Source of the DNA: Ruegeria faecimaris
GTDB lineage: Bacteria > Pseudomonadota > Alphaproteobacteria > Rhodobacterales > Rhodobacteraceae
Assembly: GCF_900182615.1 (NCBI RefSeq)
Contig: NZ_FXTE01000004.1
Location: 1-64,000, forward strand
Direction: 5' to 3'
DNA: 64,000 nucleotides
Both the position numbers and the translations under genes were made by a program. This document shows, piece by piece, positions 41,663-50,770 of the stretch. Under the pieces are notes generated by a model. The model did no database searches, was not told the origin of the DNA, and saw nothing but the letters and a program-made list of their open reading frames with translations. Each line of letters opens with the position of its first letter. Position 1 is the stretch's first letter.

Positions 41663-42522
41663 TGACAGAACCTGCAATCGCCATATTGCCCTATGGGCAT
41701 CGGTTAGGGCCGAAACTGGCCACGGTTCCTTTGTCGGAACTGACCTGGCCCGAAGGTTGCCCGGATCGTCTGATCGGAAAAACAGTGGGCGATCTTGCGC
41801 ACACGGACCATCTGATCATGTACCCCAATTCCACCGTACATTTGCGTCTTCGTCGGGGAACACGTGCGCGGATATCTTTGATGATGGGAGAACCTTCGGC
41901 CATCCATGCTAAACATGATCGCATGTTGCGCTATACGTGGCGGCGGTTCTTCCGGGTGCTGACCTTTCATGATGTTTTGTTGCAAGGTATCCCAAACGCC
42001 GTGTTTCTGCCTTATGGCGTGACGATGGTTCCTGATTGGCAAGAACTTTTGGTTGAGAAATCTAAATCCTGTTCTCTGATCGCCTCGGCCAAACGTGATC
42101 TCGAAGGACATCAGCTGCGCCATTCCGTGATCGACTGGGTTCGTGAATCCGGGGCAGATGTCGATATTATGGGGCGTGGCTATACTCCGTTTGACTTGAA
42201 GTCTGACGGGCTGGCCCCATATCGCTATTCGGTGGTGATCGAGAATGTGCGGGAGCGGAATTACTTTTCGGAAAAGCTGACAGACGCGATTTTGTGCTCG
42301 ACTGTGCCGATCTATTGGGGCTGTCCCAATATTGGTGATTTCTTCGACACATCCGGGATGGTCCTGTGCGATTCCGAGGCCGACATTCGGAGTGCGATTC
42401 AAGCCGCTTCGGTCGATGACTATGCCGCGTGTCTAGATGCCCTGCGGGCCAGCCAGTCCAAAGCGGCGGAATTTGGTGATTTCGAAGGACGCGCTGTCGC
42501 CGCCATTCGGGCAGAACTATAA
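41659..42522 (+). CDS. Glycosyltransferase family 10 (fucosyltransferase-like)
   Basis: The 287-residue product has the alpha-1,3-fucosyltransferase donor-binding signature in its C-terminal half: YRYSVVIENVRERNYFSEKL, then DAILCSTVPIYWGCPNIGDF. The N-terminal acceptor domain is poorly conserved. There is no signal or membrane anchor, so it would act on a cytoplasmic acceptor such as a lipid-linked glycan. It is coupled to phzF by ATGA. No other polysaccharide genes are nearby. Confidence 0.85.
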   Translation: MMTEPAIAILPYGHRLGPKLATVPLSELTWPEGCPDRLIGKTVGDLAHTDHLIMYPNSTVHLRLRRGTRARISLMMGEPSAIHAKHDRMLRYTWRRFFRVLTFHDVLLQGIPNAVFLPYGVTMVPDWQELLVEKSKSCSLIASAKRDLEGHQLRHSVIDWVRESGADVDIMGRGYTPFDLKSDGLAPYRYSVVIENVRERNYFSEKLTDAILCSTVPIYWGCPNIGDFFDTSGMVLCDSEADIRSAIQAASVDDYAACLDALRASQSKAAEFGDFEGRAVAAIRAEL

Positions 42523-42531
42523 TCCAATAGA

Positions 42532-42560
42532 AAAAGGCCCCCGGAAACCGAGGGCCTTTT
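42532..42560. terminator. Shared terminator between the GT10 and sat-cysC genes
   Basis: AAAAGGCCC/GGGCCTTTT forms a 9-bp stem, extended by CGG/CCG beyond one mismatch. T-rich flanks on both strands make it bidirectional for two convergent genes. Confidence 0.88.
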
Positions 42561-42579
42561 GCTTGATTCTTTGCGCAGG

Positions 42580-44298
42580 TTACGATCCGGCGATCAAACC
42601 CATGCTTTCCAGCTTGAGCAGAACCTGGTGGGCACAGTTGTCTACGTCCACATTCTCGGTCTCGACGCTCAACTCAGGATTGGCAGGTACGTCGTAGGGA
42701 TCGGAAATTCCGGTGAATTCCTTGATCTTGCCTTCACGCGCCAGCTTGTACAGGCCCTTGCGGTCGCGGCGTTCGCATTCTTCGATGCTGGTGGCCACAT
42801 GAACCTCGCAGAAAGCGCCAAACGCTTCGACATCTTCGCGGACGGCGCGGCGGGTCGTGGCGTAGGGTGCGATTGGGGCACAGATAGCGATGCCGCCGTT
42901 CTTGGTGATCTCGCTGGCCACATAGCCGATGCGGCGGATGTTCAGGTCGCGGTGCTCTTTCGAGAAGCCCAGTTCCGATGACAGGTTCTTACGAACAATG
43001 TCACCATCCAGCAGGGTCACCGGACGACCGCCCATCTCCATCAGCTTTACCATAAGCGCGTTGGCGATGGTCGATTTGCCCGAGCCGGAGAAACCGGTGA
43101 AGAATACGGTAAAACCCTGCTGACTGCGCGGCGGTTTGGTCTTGCGCAGTTCGGTCACAACCTCAGGGAAGCTGAACCATTCGGGGATTTCCAGGCCTTC
43201 GGCCAGACGGCGGCGCAGTTCTGTGCCGGAGATGTTCAGGATCGTGACGTTGTCTTTGTCGGCGATCTCGTCATTCGGTTCGTATTGAGCGCGTTCCTGC
43301 ACAAAGACCATGTGCTTGAAATCGACCATTTCGACGCCGATTTCATCCTGGAACTGGCGGAACAAATCCTGCGCGTCGTAGGGGCCATAGAAATCTTCGC
43401 CGGCTGAGTTCTTGCCGGGGCCTGCGTGGTCACGGCCGACAATGAAATGCGTACAGCCGTGGTTGGCGCGGATCAACCCGTGCCACACCGCCTCGCGCGG
43501 GCCTGCCATACGCATCGCCAGGTTCAGCAGTGACATCGAAGTTGTCGAGGCCGGGTACTTGTCCAGAACAGCCTCATAGCAACGCACGCGGGTAAAGTGG
43601 TCCACGTCGCCCGGCTTGGTCATACCAACAACCGGATGGATCAGCAGGTTGGCCTGCGCCTCTTTGGCGGCGCGGAAGGTCAGTTCCTGATGCGCGCGGT
43701 GCAGCGGGTTGCGGGTTTGGAACGCAACAATACGGCGCCAACCCAGCTTGCGGAAATAGGCGCGCAGCTCGTTCGGTGTGTCGCGGCGGGCACGGAAGTC
43801 ATAGTGAACGGGCTGTTGGATACCAACAACAGGACCGCCCAAGTAAACCTTGCCTGCAGTGTTGTGCAGGTAGTTGACCGCCGGGTGGGCATCGTCATCT
43901 GCACCAAAGACCTTTTCCGCCTCGCGTGCCTTGTTCGGCGTCCAGCGGTCGGTCACAGTCATGGTGCCCAAAATGACACCTTCCTGGTCGCGTAGTGCAA
44001 TGTCCTGACCCAGTTTGATGCCCTCAGCGAAGTCTTCGCTGACATCCAACGTGATTGGCATCGGCCAAAGGGTGCCGTCGGCCAGGCGCATGTTTTCGAC
44101 GACATTGTCGTAATCGGCCTCGCTTAGGAACCCTTTCAGCGGGTTGAACCCGCCATTCATCAGCAGTTCCAGATCACAGATCTGACGAGGGCTCAGGTCC
44201 CAGCTTGTCAGGTCGGCAGCTTCTACTTTCAGTTTCTGTGCGGACTCGTACGAAACATAAAGTTCAGAGATCGGCGCCAGATTGCTTAACATCGTCAT
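42580..44298 (-). CDS. Fused ATP sulfurylase and APS kinase
   Basis: The 572-residue product has an N-terminal homo-oligomeric ATP sulfurylase (PUA-like start, then the ATP motif QTRNPLHRAHQELT and VGRDHAGPGKN). The APS kinase domain starts at about residue 395 with the P-loop FTGFSGSGKST and the LDGDIVRKNLSSELGFS motif. It makes APS from sulfate and then PAPS. It is the Sat type, not the CysDN type. ATG 44298 was chosen; the frame is open upstream to 44550 without similarity. The 217 bp up to the cyclase gene hold no convincing gene. Confidence 0.93.
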   Translation of the reverse strand: MTMLSNLAPISELYVSYESAQKLKVEAADLTSWDLSPRQICDLELLMNGGFNPLKGFLSEADYDNVVENMRLADGTLWPMPITLDVSEDFAEGIKLGQDIALRDQEGVILGTMTVTDRWTPNKAREAEKVFGADDDAHPAVNYLHNTAGKVYLGGPVVGIQQPVHYDFRARRDTPNELRAYFRKLGWRRIVAFQTRNPLHRAHQELTFRAAKEAQANLLIHPVVGMTKPGDVDHFTRVRCYEAVLDKYPASTTSMSLLNLAMRMAGPREAVWHGLIRANHGCTHFIVGRDHAGPGKNSAGEDFYGPYDAQDLFRQFQDEIGVEMVDFKHMVFVQERAQYEPNDEIADKDNVTILNISGTELRRRLAEGLEIPEWFSFPEVVTELRKTKPPRSQQGFTVFFTGFSGSGKSTIANALMVKLMEMGGRPVTLLDGDIVRKNLSSELGFSKEHRDLNIRRIGYVASEITKNGGIAICAPIAPYATTRRAVREDVEAFGAFCEVHVATSIEECERRDRKGLYKLAREGKIKEFTGISDPYDVPANPELSVETENVDVDNCAHQVLLKLESMGLIAGS

Positions 44299-44515
44299 GG
44301 GAATTCTCTTGTCGAAGGATGGATTGGCCAGTGATTCAGGGGCGTTTGCCGGGCATGTGCCCCGGCGGCCGGGTGAAGTCCAGATGGATTTATGAAACAA
44401 AGGACGATATGCGCGGTTTTTCTCCGGATTGGAAGGATTTTCCACATTTTGACGCGAAACCCGACGACAATCCCTTGGATCAAGGTCAAATAGACCGGTT
44501 TGAATGAGTGTGTTC

Positions 44516-46216
44516 TCAGGCGGCAATCTTGGGGCTGAGGTCGGATGCACGTTCGACCGGCAGGGCAGAAATTGGCCTTGTTACCCCACGCAACTGGAAG
44601 GGGCGCAGATCGTTCTGCCAACCGTCATGCCCTGCTGCCTTCAGCAGATCGCCCGAAACCAAAAGCTCGACACCCAACCCCTTGGTCTCGGCCTCCAATC
44701 GGCTGGCGACATTCACGGCGTCGCCGATAATCGTGCGGCTTGCAGTGCCCACGGCGCCGATTTCGCCCAGAACCAGATCGCCCAGATGTAATCCCATTCC
44801 AATGCGGATAAGCGGGCTGCCCTCGGTTTCGAGTTGCTCGTTGAACCGTTGCAATCCGCGGCTGACATTGGCTGCAGCTTTCATCCCGGCCCGTGCTGAA
44901 CTTGCAGCATCGGCGGTTTCAAACACTGCAAGCAGCCCGTCACCCATATACTTGTCGACCACACCCCCATCCGAGGTGATGGCTGGCACGATGGCGTCAA
45001 AGAACCGGTTGAGCAGGAAAACAATGTCATAGGGCAACTGCCCGGTGGTCAGTGCCGTGAACCCGCGCATGTCCAGAAACAGCACCGCCAGTTTACGTTC
45101 CTGCCCCTGGCTGGCATGGGCGCGATTGCGACCGCTACCGGGATTGTACATCCGAAAGGCCGTGATTGGCTCGGTCGGGCGGATCTGACAGGCCAGGCGT
45201 GCGCCTTCGGGTGCTTTTACGGCAGCCAAGCTGCGGGCCTCGATCTCACTGGGGACGGGGAGCTGATCTGCACCATTCTCGACAATAACGCGACAGGTGG
45301 TGCAGCGCCCCTTGCCACCACATAGCGCAGTGTGGGGAATGCCGTTGGCCTGAGAAATCTCAAGCAGAGTCATGCCTTTTTCGGCCACAATTTCGGGGCC
45401 TTCCACATATTTGATGCGCACCGAATGCCGGCGTCGCAAAATTTTGCGCACCAGAAACACAAGCAATGTAGCGCCAACCGCCAGCCCGAATGCAAGCAGC
45501 GTATCTTGCCTCACACCCATCAGAGCCTGAAAAGCCTCGGGCGATGGCCAGTTGTAATGTTCGATATACTGATCGCGCAGAAACGGGTCGGCGAAATCAG
45601 CCCAGATGCGTCGGCCCTCTGTCAAAAGACCTGCCAGAGCGAAAGACGGAATGAACACGGCGAGCCCGATCAGATAAGGCAGCGTCCTTTGCCACCAAGA
45701 TGTCAGGCGCAGCCACATGTGAAGACCGATGCAACTGTGGACCCAGACCACCAGCAAAAGCAGGCTTTGTGTCCAGATTGCATAGCTGGGCCACATTAGC
45801 GCGATGATATAACCCATCTCATCATTAACCCCGAAAACTGCATGTGCGTATCGGGTGTGAACAAGGTGCGAGATCAGTTGCAGTGGAATCACAAATCCAA
45901 GCACCACCTGTAGCCCCAGGCTGAAAGGCATTCGCATGGTTCTGCGCTGAGCTAACGAATACAGCGCCAGCCCAAAATGCACGAGCAAGGCCAGATATAG
46001 AATCGCGCTGCCGATGTTATTGCGCGTAATGACATGGCGGCCTTTCTGCATTCCGTGGAGATAATCAGTATGAAACAGTCCCAGACCGATATTGATGAAG
46101 TGAAAGAAGGCAAAGATGAACAGGATCAGGCCGCTCATGATCCTCAGCCGGGTAGCCCACCCGCCTTGCCATAGTACGCTTTTCACTCGGTTCACCTGTG
46201 TTCGTTTTGCTCGCAT
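44516..46216 (-). CDS. Membrane-anchored adenylate cyclase with a [2Fe-2S] ferredoxin domain
   Basis: The 566-residue product has three parts. Residues about 25-260 hold six hydrophobic helices with histidines (H39, H80, H117, H120, H160, H166) placed as in b-type cytochrome anchors. Residues about 266-352 are a ferredoxin-like domain with C299, C305, C308 and C343. Residues about 374-555 are a class III cyclase with metal aspartates D382 and D426, adenine-specifying K422 and D499, and N503 and R507. The probable product is cAMP, with redox state as input. The neighbouring genes give no further clue. Confidence 0.88.
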   Translation of the reverse strand: MRAKRTQVNRVKSVLWQGGWATRLRIMSGLILFIFAFFHFINIGLGLFHTDYLHGMQKGRHVITRNNIGSAILYLALLVHFGLALYSLAQRRTMRMPFSLGLQVVLGFVIPLQLISHLVHTRYAHAVFGVNDEMGYIIALMWPSYAIWTQSLLLLVVWVHSCIGLHMWLRLTSWWQRTLPYLIGLAVFIPSFALAGLLTEGRRIWADFADPFLRDQYIEHYNWPSPEAFQALMGVRQDTLLAFGLAVGATLLVFLVRKILRRRHSVRIKYVEGPEIVAEKGMTLLEISQANGIPHTALCGGKGRCTTCRVIVENGADQLPVPSEIEARSLAAVKAPEGARLACQIRPTEPITAFRMYNPGSGRNRAHASQGQERKLAVLFLDMRGFTALTTGQLPYDIVFLLNRFFDAIVPAITSDGGVVDKYMGDGLLAVFETADAASSARAGMKAAANVSRGLQRFNEQLETEGSPLIRIGMGLHLGDLVLGEIGAVGTASRTIIGDAVNVASRLEAETKGLGVELLVSGDLLKAAGHDGWQNDLRPFQLRGVTRPISALPVERASDLSPKIAA

Positions 46217-46246
46217 CTCAGAGTCTGTAACGGCGCAGAGCGGGGG

Positions 46247-46714
46247 TCAAGCGAAGCCTCGATGCCCCGGCAACCAGGGATGCGGATCCCCATCCAGGCA
46301 CACTACCTCTGGCGAGGTGCTAAACAAAACCGCATGACTGAGTTCTGGCCGGGATCGCGAGCTGTATAGCAAGCCGTCGGCGCCTTTGGCGCGGGCGTCA
46401 TCCGAAAATAGCCAGGTGGGTGAGGCGCCTTCTTTTTCGTGGATATCCTGCCACACGACCGAGGCTTCGCTGCGCCCCCGCAGATCTACCAGCCGAGCGC
46501 CGGTGATCCGGCATTTTTGAAGAATGCGTGGTGGATCGGATGGGCAGACATAGCGTTTGATGGCTACTTCGGCACCCTCAGCGCTCAGCGAAGAATAAAG
46601 CGCGAATTGGCCCGTATAATGAAAACGCCCCTCTGGCGCCCGTGCTGGGGCCAAAGGGGCGTCTATCTGTGAGAGGAACAGAATTCTCCAGATCGGGCCG
46701 GAGAATTCGATCAC
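46247..46714 (-). CDS. RES-domain protein, no Xre partner
   Basis: The 155-residue product resembles the RES domain of NAD-degrading toxins: an N-terminal WRI with R10, GRFHYTGQFALYSSLSAEGA (R30, Y33, Y40, E46 or E49) and GADGLLYSSRSRPELSHAVLF near the end. The match is moderate. I prefer GTG 46714, preceded by CAGGA and just after the trxB stop; an ATG at 46750 would overlap trxB. RES toxins normally follow an Xre/DUF2384 antitoxin gene, and none is here. It may be a domesticated or orphan member translated with trxB. Confidence 0.65.
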   Translation of the reverse strand: MIEFSGPIWRILFLSQIDAPLAPARAPEGRFHYTGQFALYSSLSAEGAEVAIKRYVCPSDPPRILQKCRITGARLVDLRGRSEASVVWQDIHEKEGASPTWLFSDDARAKGADGLLYSSRSRPELSHAVLFSTSPEVVCLDGDPHPWLPGHRGFA

Positions 46715-46718
46715 CTGA

Positions 46719-47660
46719 TTAATCCTGCTCGGCCAGGAACCGTTCAGCATCCAGCGCGGCCATACAGCCCATCCCGGCGCTGGTAACGGCTTGACGGTAG
46801 ATGTGATCTGTCAGGTCTCCGGCGGCAAAGACACCTGGAATGGAGGTTTCTGTGGAGCCCGGTTTGGTGATCACATAGCCGCCCATATGGGTTTCCAGCG
46901 AGCCCTTGACCAGCTCATTCGCGGGTGCGTGGCCGATGGCGATGAAAACACCTTTACAGGGGATTTCGCGAATCTCACCGGTTTTCACATTCTTGACGCG
47001 CACGCCTTCGACACCCAAAGGCGCATCGGTTCCGATGACCTCGTCCAGTTCGTGGAACCACAGGGGCTCGATCTTGTCGTTCTTCATCAGCCGATCCTGC
47101 AGGATCTTTTCGGCGCGCAATTCATCGCGGCGATGGATCAAAGTGACCTTGCTGGCAAAGTTGGTCAGAAACAGCGCCTCTTCCACGGCGGTATTGCCGC
47201 CGCCGATTACAACGATCTCCTGCCCGCGATAGAAGAACCCGTCGCATGTGGCGCAGGCGGAAACGCCAAAGCCTTTGAACTTCTCTTCCGAGGGCAATCC
47301 CAGCCATTTCGCCCGCGCGCCAGTGGCCAGAATGACCGCATCGGCAGTGTAGATGGTGCCGCTGTCGCCCTTGGCGGTGAAGGGGCGTTTCGAGATATCC
47401 AGATCGCTGATGATGTCGCCGATGATTTCGCACCCCATCGCGGCGGCATGTTCCTGCATCTTGATCATCAGATCAGGACCCTGAACCTCGGTAAAACCGG
47501 GATAGTTCTCGACCTCGGTGGTGGTCGTCAGCTGTCCGCCCGGCTCGATGCCCTGAACCAGGATCGGTTCCAGCATCGCACGGCTGGCATATACGCCCGC
47601 AGTATAACCGGCAGGTCCTGATCCGATTATCAGAACCCTGGTGTGTTTTGTTTCGGCCAT
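46719..47660 (-). CDS. trxB: Thioredoxin-disulfide reductase
   Basis: The 313-residue flavoprotein has the FAD motif [18 protein letters not shown], the redox-active CATC at residues 136-139, the NADPH motif [15 protein letters not shown] and the C-terminal FAD site GVFAAGDL. It reduces thioredoxin with NADPH in the cytoplasm. The RES-domain gene follows within 5 bp. An AsnC regulator is divergent, about 225 bp away, and may control it. Confidence 0.96.
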   Translation of the reverse strand: MAETKHTRVLIIGSGPAGYTAGVYASRAMLEPILVQGIEPGGQLTTTTEVENYPGFTEVQGPDLMIKMQEHAAAMGCEIIGDIISDLDISKRPFTAKGDSGTIYTADAVILATGARAKWLGLPSEEKFKGFGVSACATCDGFFYRGQEIVVIGGGNTAVEEALFLTNFASKVTLIHRRDELRAEKILQDRLMKNDKIEPLWFHELDEVIGTDAPLGVEGVRVKNVKTGEIREIPCKGVFIAIGHAPANELVKGSLETHMGGYVITKPGSTETSIPGVFAAGDLTDHIYRQAVTSAGMGCMAALDAERFLAEQD

Positions 47661-47811
47661 GATACCCCCGACTCGATCTGCCTGATACGGGCCTGCGGCC
47701 CCTTGGCGAATGGATATAGCGACCCCCTTGAGGCGCTTAAAGCCCCTTCGTGCCGTATCGGAGAATCCGTTTCACAACTCGCGCTAGAAAAATACCTGGA
47801 AAACCAAAGAA

Positions 47812-47862
47812 TATTGCGCAAACGCGAAACATTATTGCGCATCCCTTGGGTGCTGATATAAC
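47812..47862 (+). promoter_or_regulatory. Candidate promoter and AsnC-type operator repeats
   Basis: TATTGCGCA occurs twice (47812-47820 and 47833-47841), exactly 21 bp apart, and the first copy is part of the palindrome TTGCGCAA. The second provides a -35 TTGCGC (47835-47840), with TATAAC (47857-47862) 16 bp further. The regulator probably binds its own promoter. Confidence 0.55.
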
Positions 47863-47885
47863 AACCGAAAATTCAGGAGCTTTTT

Positions 47886-48386
47886 ATGGTCGCGACACGG
47901 CTGGACGAGATTGACCGCAAGATTCTGGCAGAATTGCAGGCAGACGGTCGCATGACCAATGTAGAGCTCGCGAAACGTGTGGGAATTTCCGCGCCTCCGT
48001 GCCTGCGGCGCGTGCGCACATTGGAGGACTCGGGCCTTATCCGCGGATACCACGCGGAAGTGAATGCGCGTGAGCTGGGTTTTGAGGTTCAGGTCTTTGC
48101 AAGCGTCGGATTGGAAAGCCAAGCCGAAGCCGAACTCAGCGCATTCGAGGAACGCTGCCGCGAGTGGCCACTTGTCCGTGAATGCCACATGCTGAACGGC
48201 GAAGTGGATTTTATTCTGAAATGCGTCGCTCCTGATCTCAGCAGCTTTCAGCAGTTTTTAACAGGCGAGTTGCTGACCACGCCAAACGTGGCCAGCGTTA
48301 AAACCTCACTTGTGATACGCGGCGCTAAGGACGAGCCCGGTGTACCGTTTGACGTCCTGGAAGAACGAATGAACCGGACGGCGTAA
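47886..48386 (+). CDS. Lrp/AsnC family transcriptional regulator
   Basis: The 166-residue product has an N-terminal helix-turn-helix (LDEIDRKILAELQADGRMTN, VELAKRVGISAPPCLRRVR) and a C-terminal AsnC/RAM ligand domain (GEVDFILKCVAPDL). TCAGGAGC precedes the ATG. It is divergent from trxB, and the gap contains phased TATTGCGCA repeats. An amino acid ligand is likely but not identified. Confidence 0.92.
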   Translation: MVATRLDEIDRKILAELQADGRMTNVELAKRVGISAPPCLRRVRTLEDSGLIRGYHAEVNARELGFEVQVFASVGLESQAEAELSAFEERCREWPLVRECHMLNGEVDFILKCVAPDLSSFQQFLTGELLTTPNVASVKTSLVIRGAKDEPGVPFDVLEERMNRTA

Positions 48387-48502
48387 AGCGCATCCTTTTG
48401 TGACGGCTGGTGCACGGCGGCAAAATCGCCGTGACAACCAGAAACAACACCCAACTAATTAAAATCTGCATAAAGCCCCCACTTTGCAGTACTGGTTAAA
48501 AC

Positions 48503-49285
48503 TCAGGCAGTGATTGCGTCCACCTCTCCATCTCCGGCACGCGGTAACTGCAGCGGGCCAAAGTCATTCAGCGATTCGACATGCTCGAACAAGTTCAAAT
48601 AGATTGAGCGAAGCGAATGGCTGATCATCCGAACCGCATTTACGCCTGGATGATATGATTCAAACTGTAATCCGTCTACCTTGATAACCGAATGGCGTTT
48701 CAGACAGATGTGAAACAATTCGATTGGGGTAGGCGGTAGCATCTCGATGACACCCATCCCGTCTTGGAACTCGTGAGCGGGCGTCAAAACAGGAGATCCG
48801 CCATACAAGTGCCGCAGATGTGCTGGGGTGCCCAACAGGCGCGCAGCCGGACCGACAGTCACGCCTGACATCGGTTTTTGCATTCCGAAGGTATCCGCCA
48901 TGATGCGTGTCAGCGGGCGTGTGCGACCACGCGAGTCTTCGCGCCCGGGGATCAAAGTAACCGAGCCCTTCCAGACCACGGTTTCCGAAGTTCCATTCTC
49001 GGTCAAAACCGTATCGCCAGGCAAAAGATCTTCGATCGCTATCGGCCCGTTTTCGGTTTCGACAAGCGAACCCCGCGTAAAGGCACAAAACGCATCCTCG
49101 AACATGGGCAGCGCTGGCGCGATGTGGCGGGTTTGGGATACCTCGCCATTGCTCAACAATGAACTGACCTCATAGCGCCGCAGCTGCGCTTTTTGTTTTG
49201 TTGTATTTCTTGGAATCTCGCGCAGCATTGTCGACGTATCGACGGCGTTTCTGGCGGCGCGGGCCAAAGAATGTGGAATAGTCAT
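48503..49285 (-). CDS. Hint (hedgehog/intein-type) domain protein
   Basis: The 260-residue product has a Hint_2-type domain from about residue 67 (CAFTRGSLVETENGPIAIED, then GDTVLT) through TPAHLRHLYGGSPVLTPAHE to LCLKRHSVIKVDG-like strands. Hint domains catalyse protein self-cleavage in hedgehog and inteins using the first cysteine (C67 here). Only 66 residues precede it, with no export signal that I can see. The histidines at the block B/F positions appear to be present. This type of protein is common in Rhodobacterales and mostly unstudied. Confidence 0.8.
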   Translation of the reverse strand: MTIPHSLARAARNAVDTSTMLREIPRNTTKQKAQLRRYEVSSLLSNGEVSQTRHIAPALPMFEDAFCAFTRGSLVETENGPIAIEDLLPGDTVLTENGTSETVVWKGSVTLIPGREDSRGRTRPLTRIMADTFGMQKPMSGVTVGPAARLLGTPAHLRHLYGGSPVLTPAHEFQDGMGVIEMLPPTPIELFHICLKRHSVIKVDGLQFESYHPGVNAVRMISHSLRSIYLNLFEHVESLNDFGPLQLPRAGDGEVDAITA

Positions 49286-50011
49286 ACTAATTCCGTCCCC
49301 TCAAACATCCGCTCAGGAAGGCTGAACCCCCGTACAGGCCCGCCTGATCGGTTTTCTTTGTCTTGAATGCTATGGCGACTTCGAGACGTCGGCTGTAACG
49401 GCCGCGCAGTGCGATGGAATTTCGCAAACTCTTGGTCAACACATTGACCCCCCAGACAAACTCACAACTCGCAGACGAAAATTGTCTACGCACACAAACT
49501 CCTAAACACATTCACAGAAAGCGTCTGTGAAGCGCCACACACCGGATCGGAGCACCCCCGCTGTGTGTCTTGACCCTCAAAGCCGGCAGAATGGCTTTGG
49601 TAGGCCTGTCTAATCAGCGTCGCGAAGCCAAACGGCGCGCCACACTGGCAGAACGGCTGGAAACCCGCTTCCACGGCATCTCCAGTTTTTGCTCTCTGGA
49701 CGCTTTCAGAACAGCGCTGAGAAAGCGGGATCTTTGTTTCATCCTGTTGTCCTACTCGTTCAAGGCTTAGTGCCTAACGACCCAATCTGAGCCTAACGTG
49801 TCGCCATATTGAGGCGGCCATAAGGCTGACGCGGGTTGAATCTGGGACAAAAGAAAGTTGGTTGTTTCCTTTTCTTAATCTAGCCGCGCTCACATTCGGA
49901 AATATGCAGATAACCATCTGAGAGAGGGCAATAAAACCTAATTTTGGCGACTCATATAGACACAACAAATGTGGCGAAAAAGCGGCGATTTCGCCACAAT
50001 CAGGGCGCGCG
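49286..50011. other. 726-bp gap with three perfect inverted repeats
   Basis: No convincing gene is present; the longest open frames (up to 74 codons) look unrelated to known proteins. Three inverted repeats stand out: TTCACAGA-aagcg-TCTGTGAA (49511-49531), CGCTTTCAG...CTGaGAAAGCG (49701-49727) and TGTGGCGAAA-N9-TTTCGCCACA (49970-49998). The last may end pgeF transcription. The right half is more AT-rich than its surroundings. Confidence 0.5.
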
Positions 50012-50770
50012 TCACAGTTTGATTGCGGAAATCAGGCGGCCGTAGTCGGCTTCTTTTGCATGAACCGATCGGCGGTACGAATAGAATCTGTTCGGGTCCG
50101 AATAGGTGCAATGACGAATCCACTCTGCATGCCCGACACCAGCCTGACGTAACCGGTGCAGCCCATAGGACGGGAGGTCAAATTGCATCCGATCACCCGT
50201 TCCATTTGCGAAGAATCGCAGGTTTTCTGATGATTCAGTGGCAAATTCTTCTAGGAACTCGGGTCCGACCTCATACGCAGTTTGAGAGATTGTGGGCCCT
50301 ATGACAGCCACTGTATTCTCGCGCCGTGCTCCTAGCGCCTCCATGGAGTCCAACGTGGCCTCAAGCACACCGTCTAGCGCGCCGCGCCAACCCGCATGTG
50401 CAGCTCCTATCACTTTTGCGTGGGTGTCGGCAAAAAGAACAGGTTGGCAATCCGCCGTGAGGATGGTCAGCGCCAGCCCGGGATAGGCCGTAACCAACGC
50501 GTCTGCTTTAGGCTTTTCCCCGTCGATTGGACCATCAACAGTTATGACCGTCGGTGAATGCACCTGATGCACCCCGATAAGGGATCCGGGATCGACCTCC
50601 ATCGCATCCGCTACGCGGTTACGGTTTATCGCGACAGCCTGGGTCTGGTCAGATGATCCATAACCGCAGTTGAGCCCTGCAAATATCCCGGATGAGGCCC
50701 CGCCTCGGCGGCAGAAAAAACCATGGCGTACGGATGACAAGAGATCCGAAGTCAGAATTTCCAGCGTCAT
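50012..50770 (-). CDS. pgeF: Peptidoglycan editing factor PgeF (YfiH, laccase-like fold)
   Basis: The 252-residue product has the multicopper-polyphenol-oxidase/YfiH motifs: the start FFCRRGGASSGIFAGLNCG, the metal-binding HQVHSPTV, TADCQPVLFAD and GAAHAGWRGALDGVLEATL, and a late RHCTYSDPNRFYSYRR. PgeF removes wrongly placed L-serine from peptidoglycan precursors. The ATG overlaps the midA stop, within an lgt-midA-pgeF operon. Confidence 0.92.
   Translation of the reverse strand: MTLEILTSDLLSSVRHGFFCRRGGASSGIFAGLNCGYGSSDQTQAVAINRNRVADAMEVDPGSLIGVHQVHSPTVITVDGPIDGEKPKADALVTAYPGLALTILTADCQPVLFADTHAKVIGAAHAGWRGALDGVLEATLDSMEALGARRENTVAVIGPTISQTAYEVGPEFLEEFATESSENLRFFANGTGDRMQFDLPSYGLHRLRQAGVGHAEWIRHCTYSDPNRFYSYRRSVHAKEADYGRLISAIKL

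Noticed and set aside
49570..49770. Small plus-strand open frame of 66 codons in the gap before pgeF
   Set aside because: It has no ATG with a ribosome-binding site at its start and no recognisable similarity; it crosses a hairpin.
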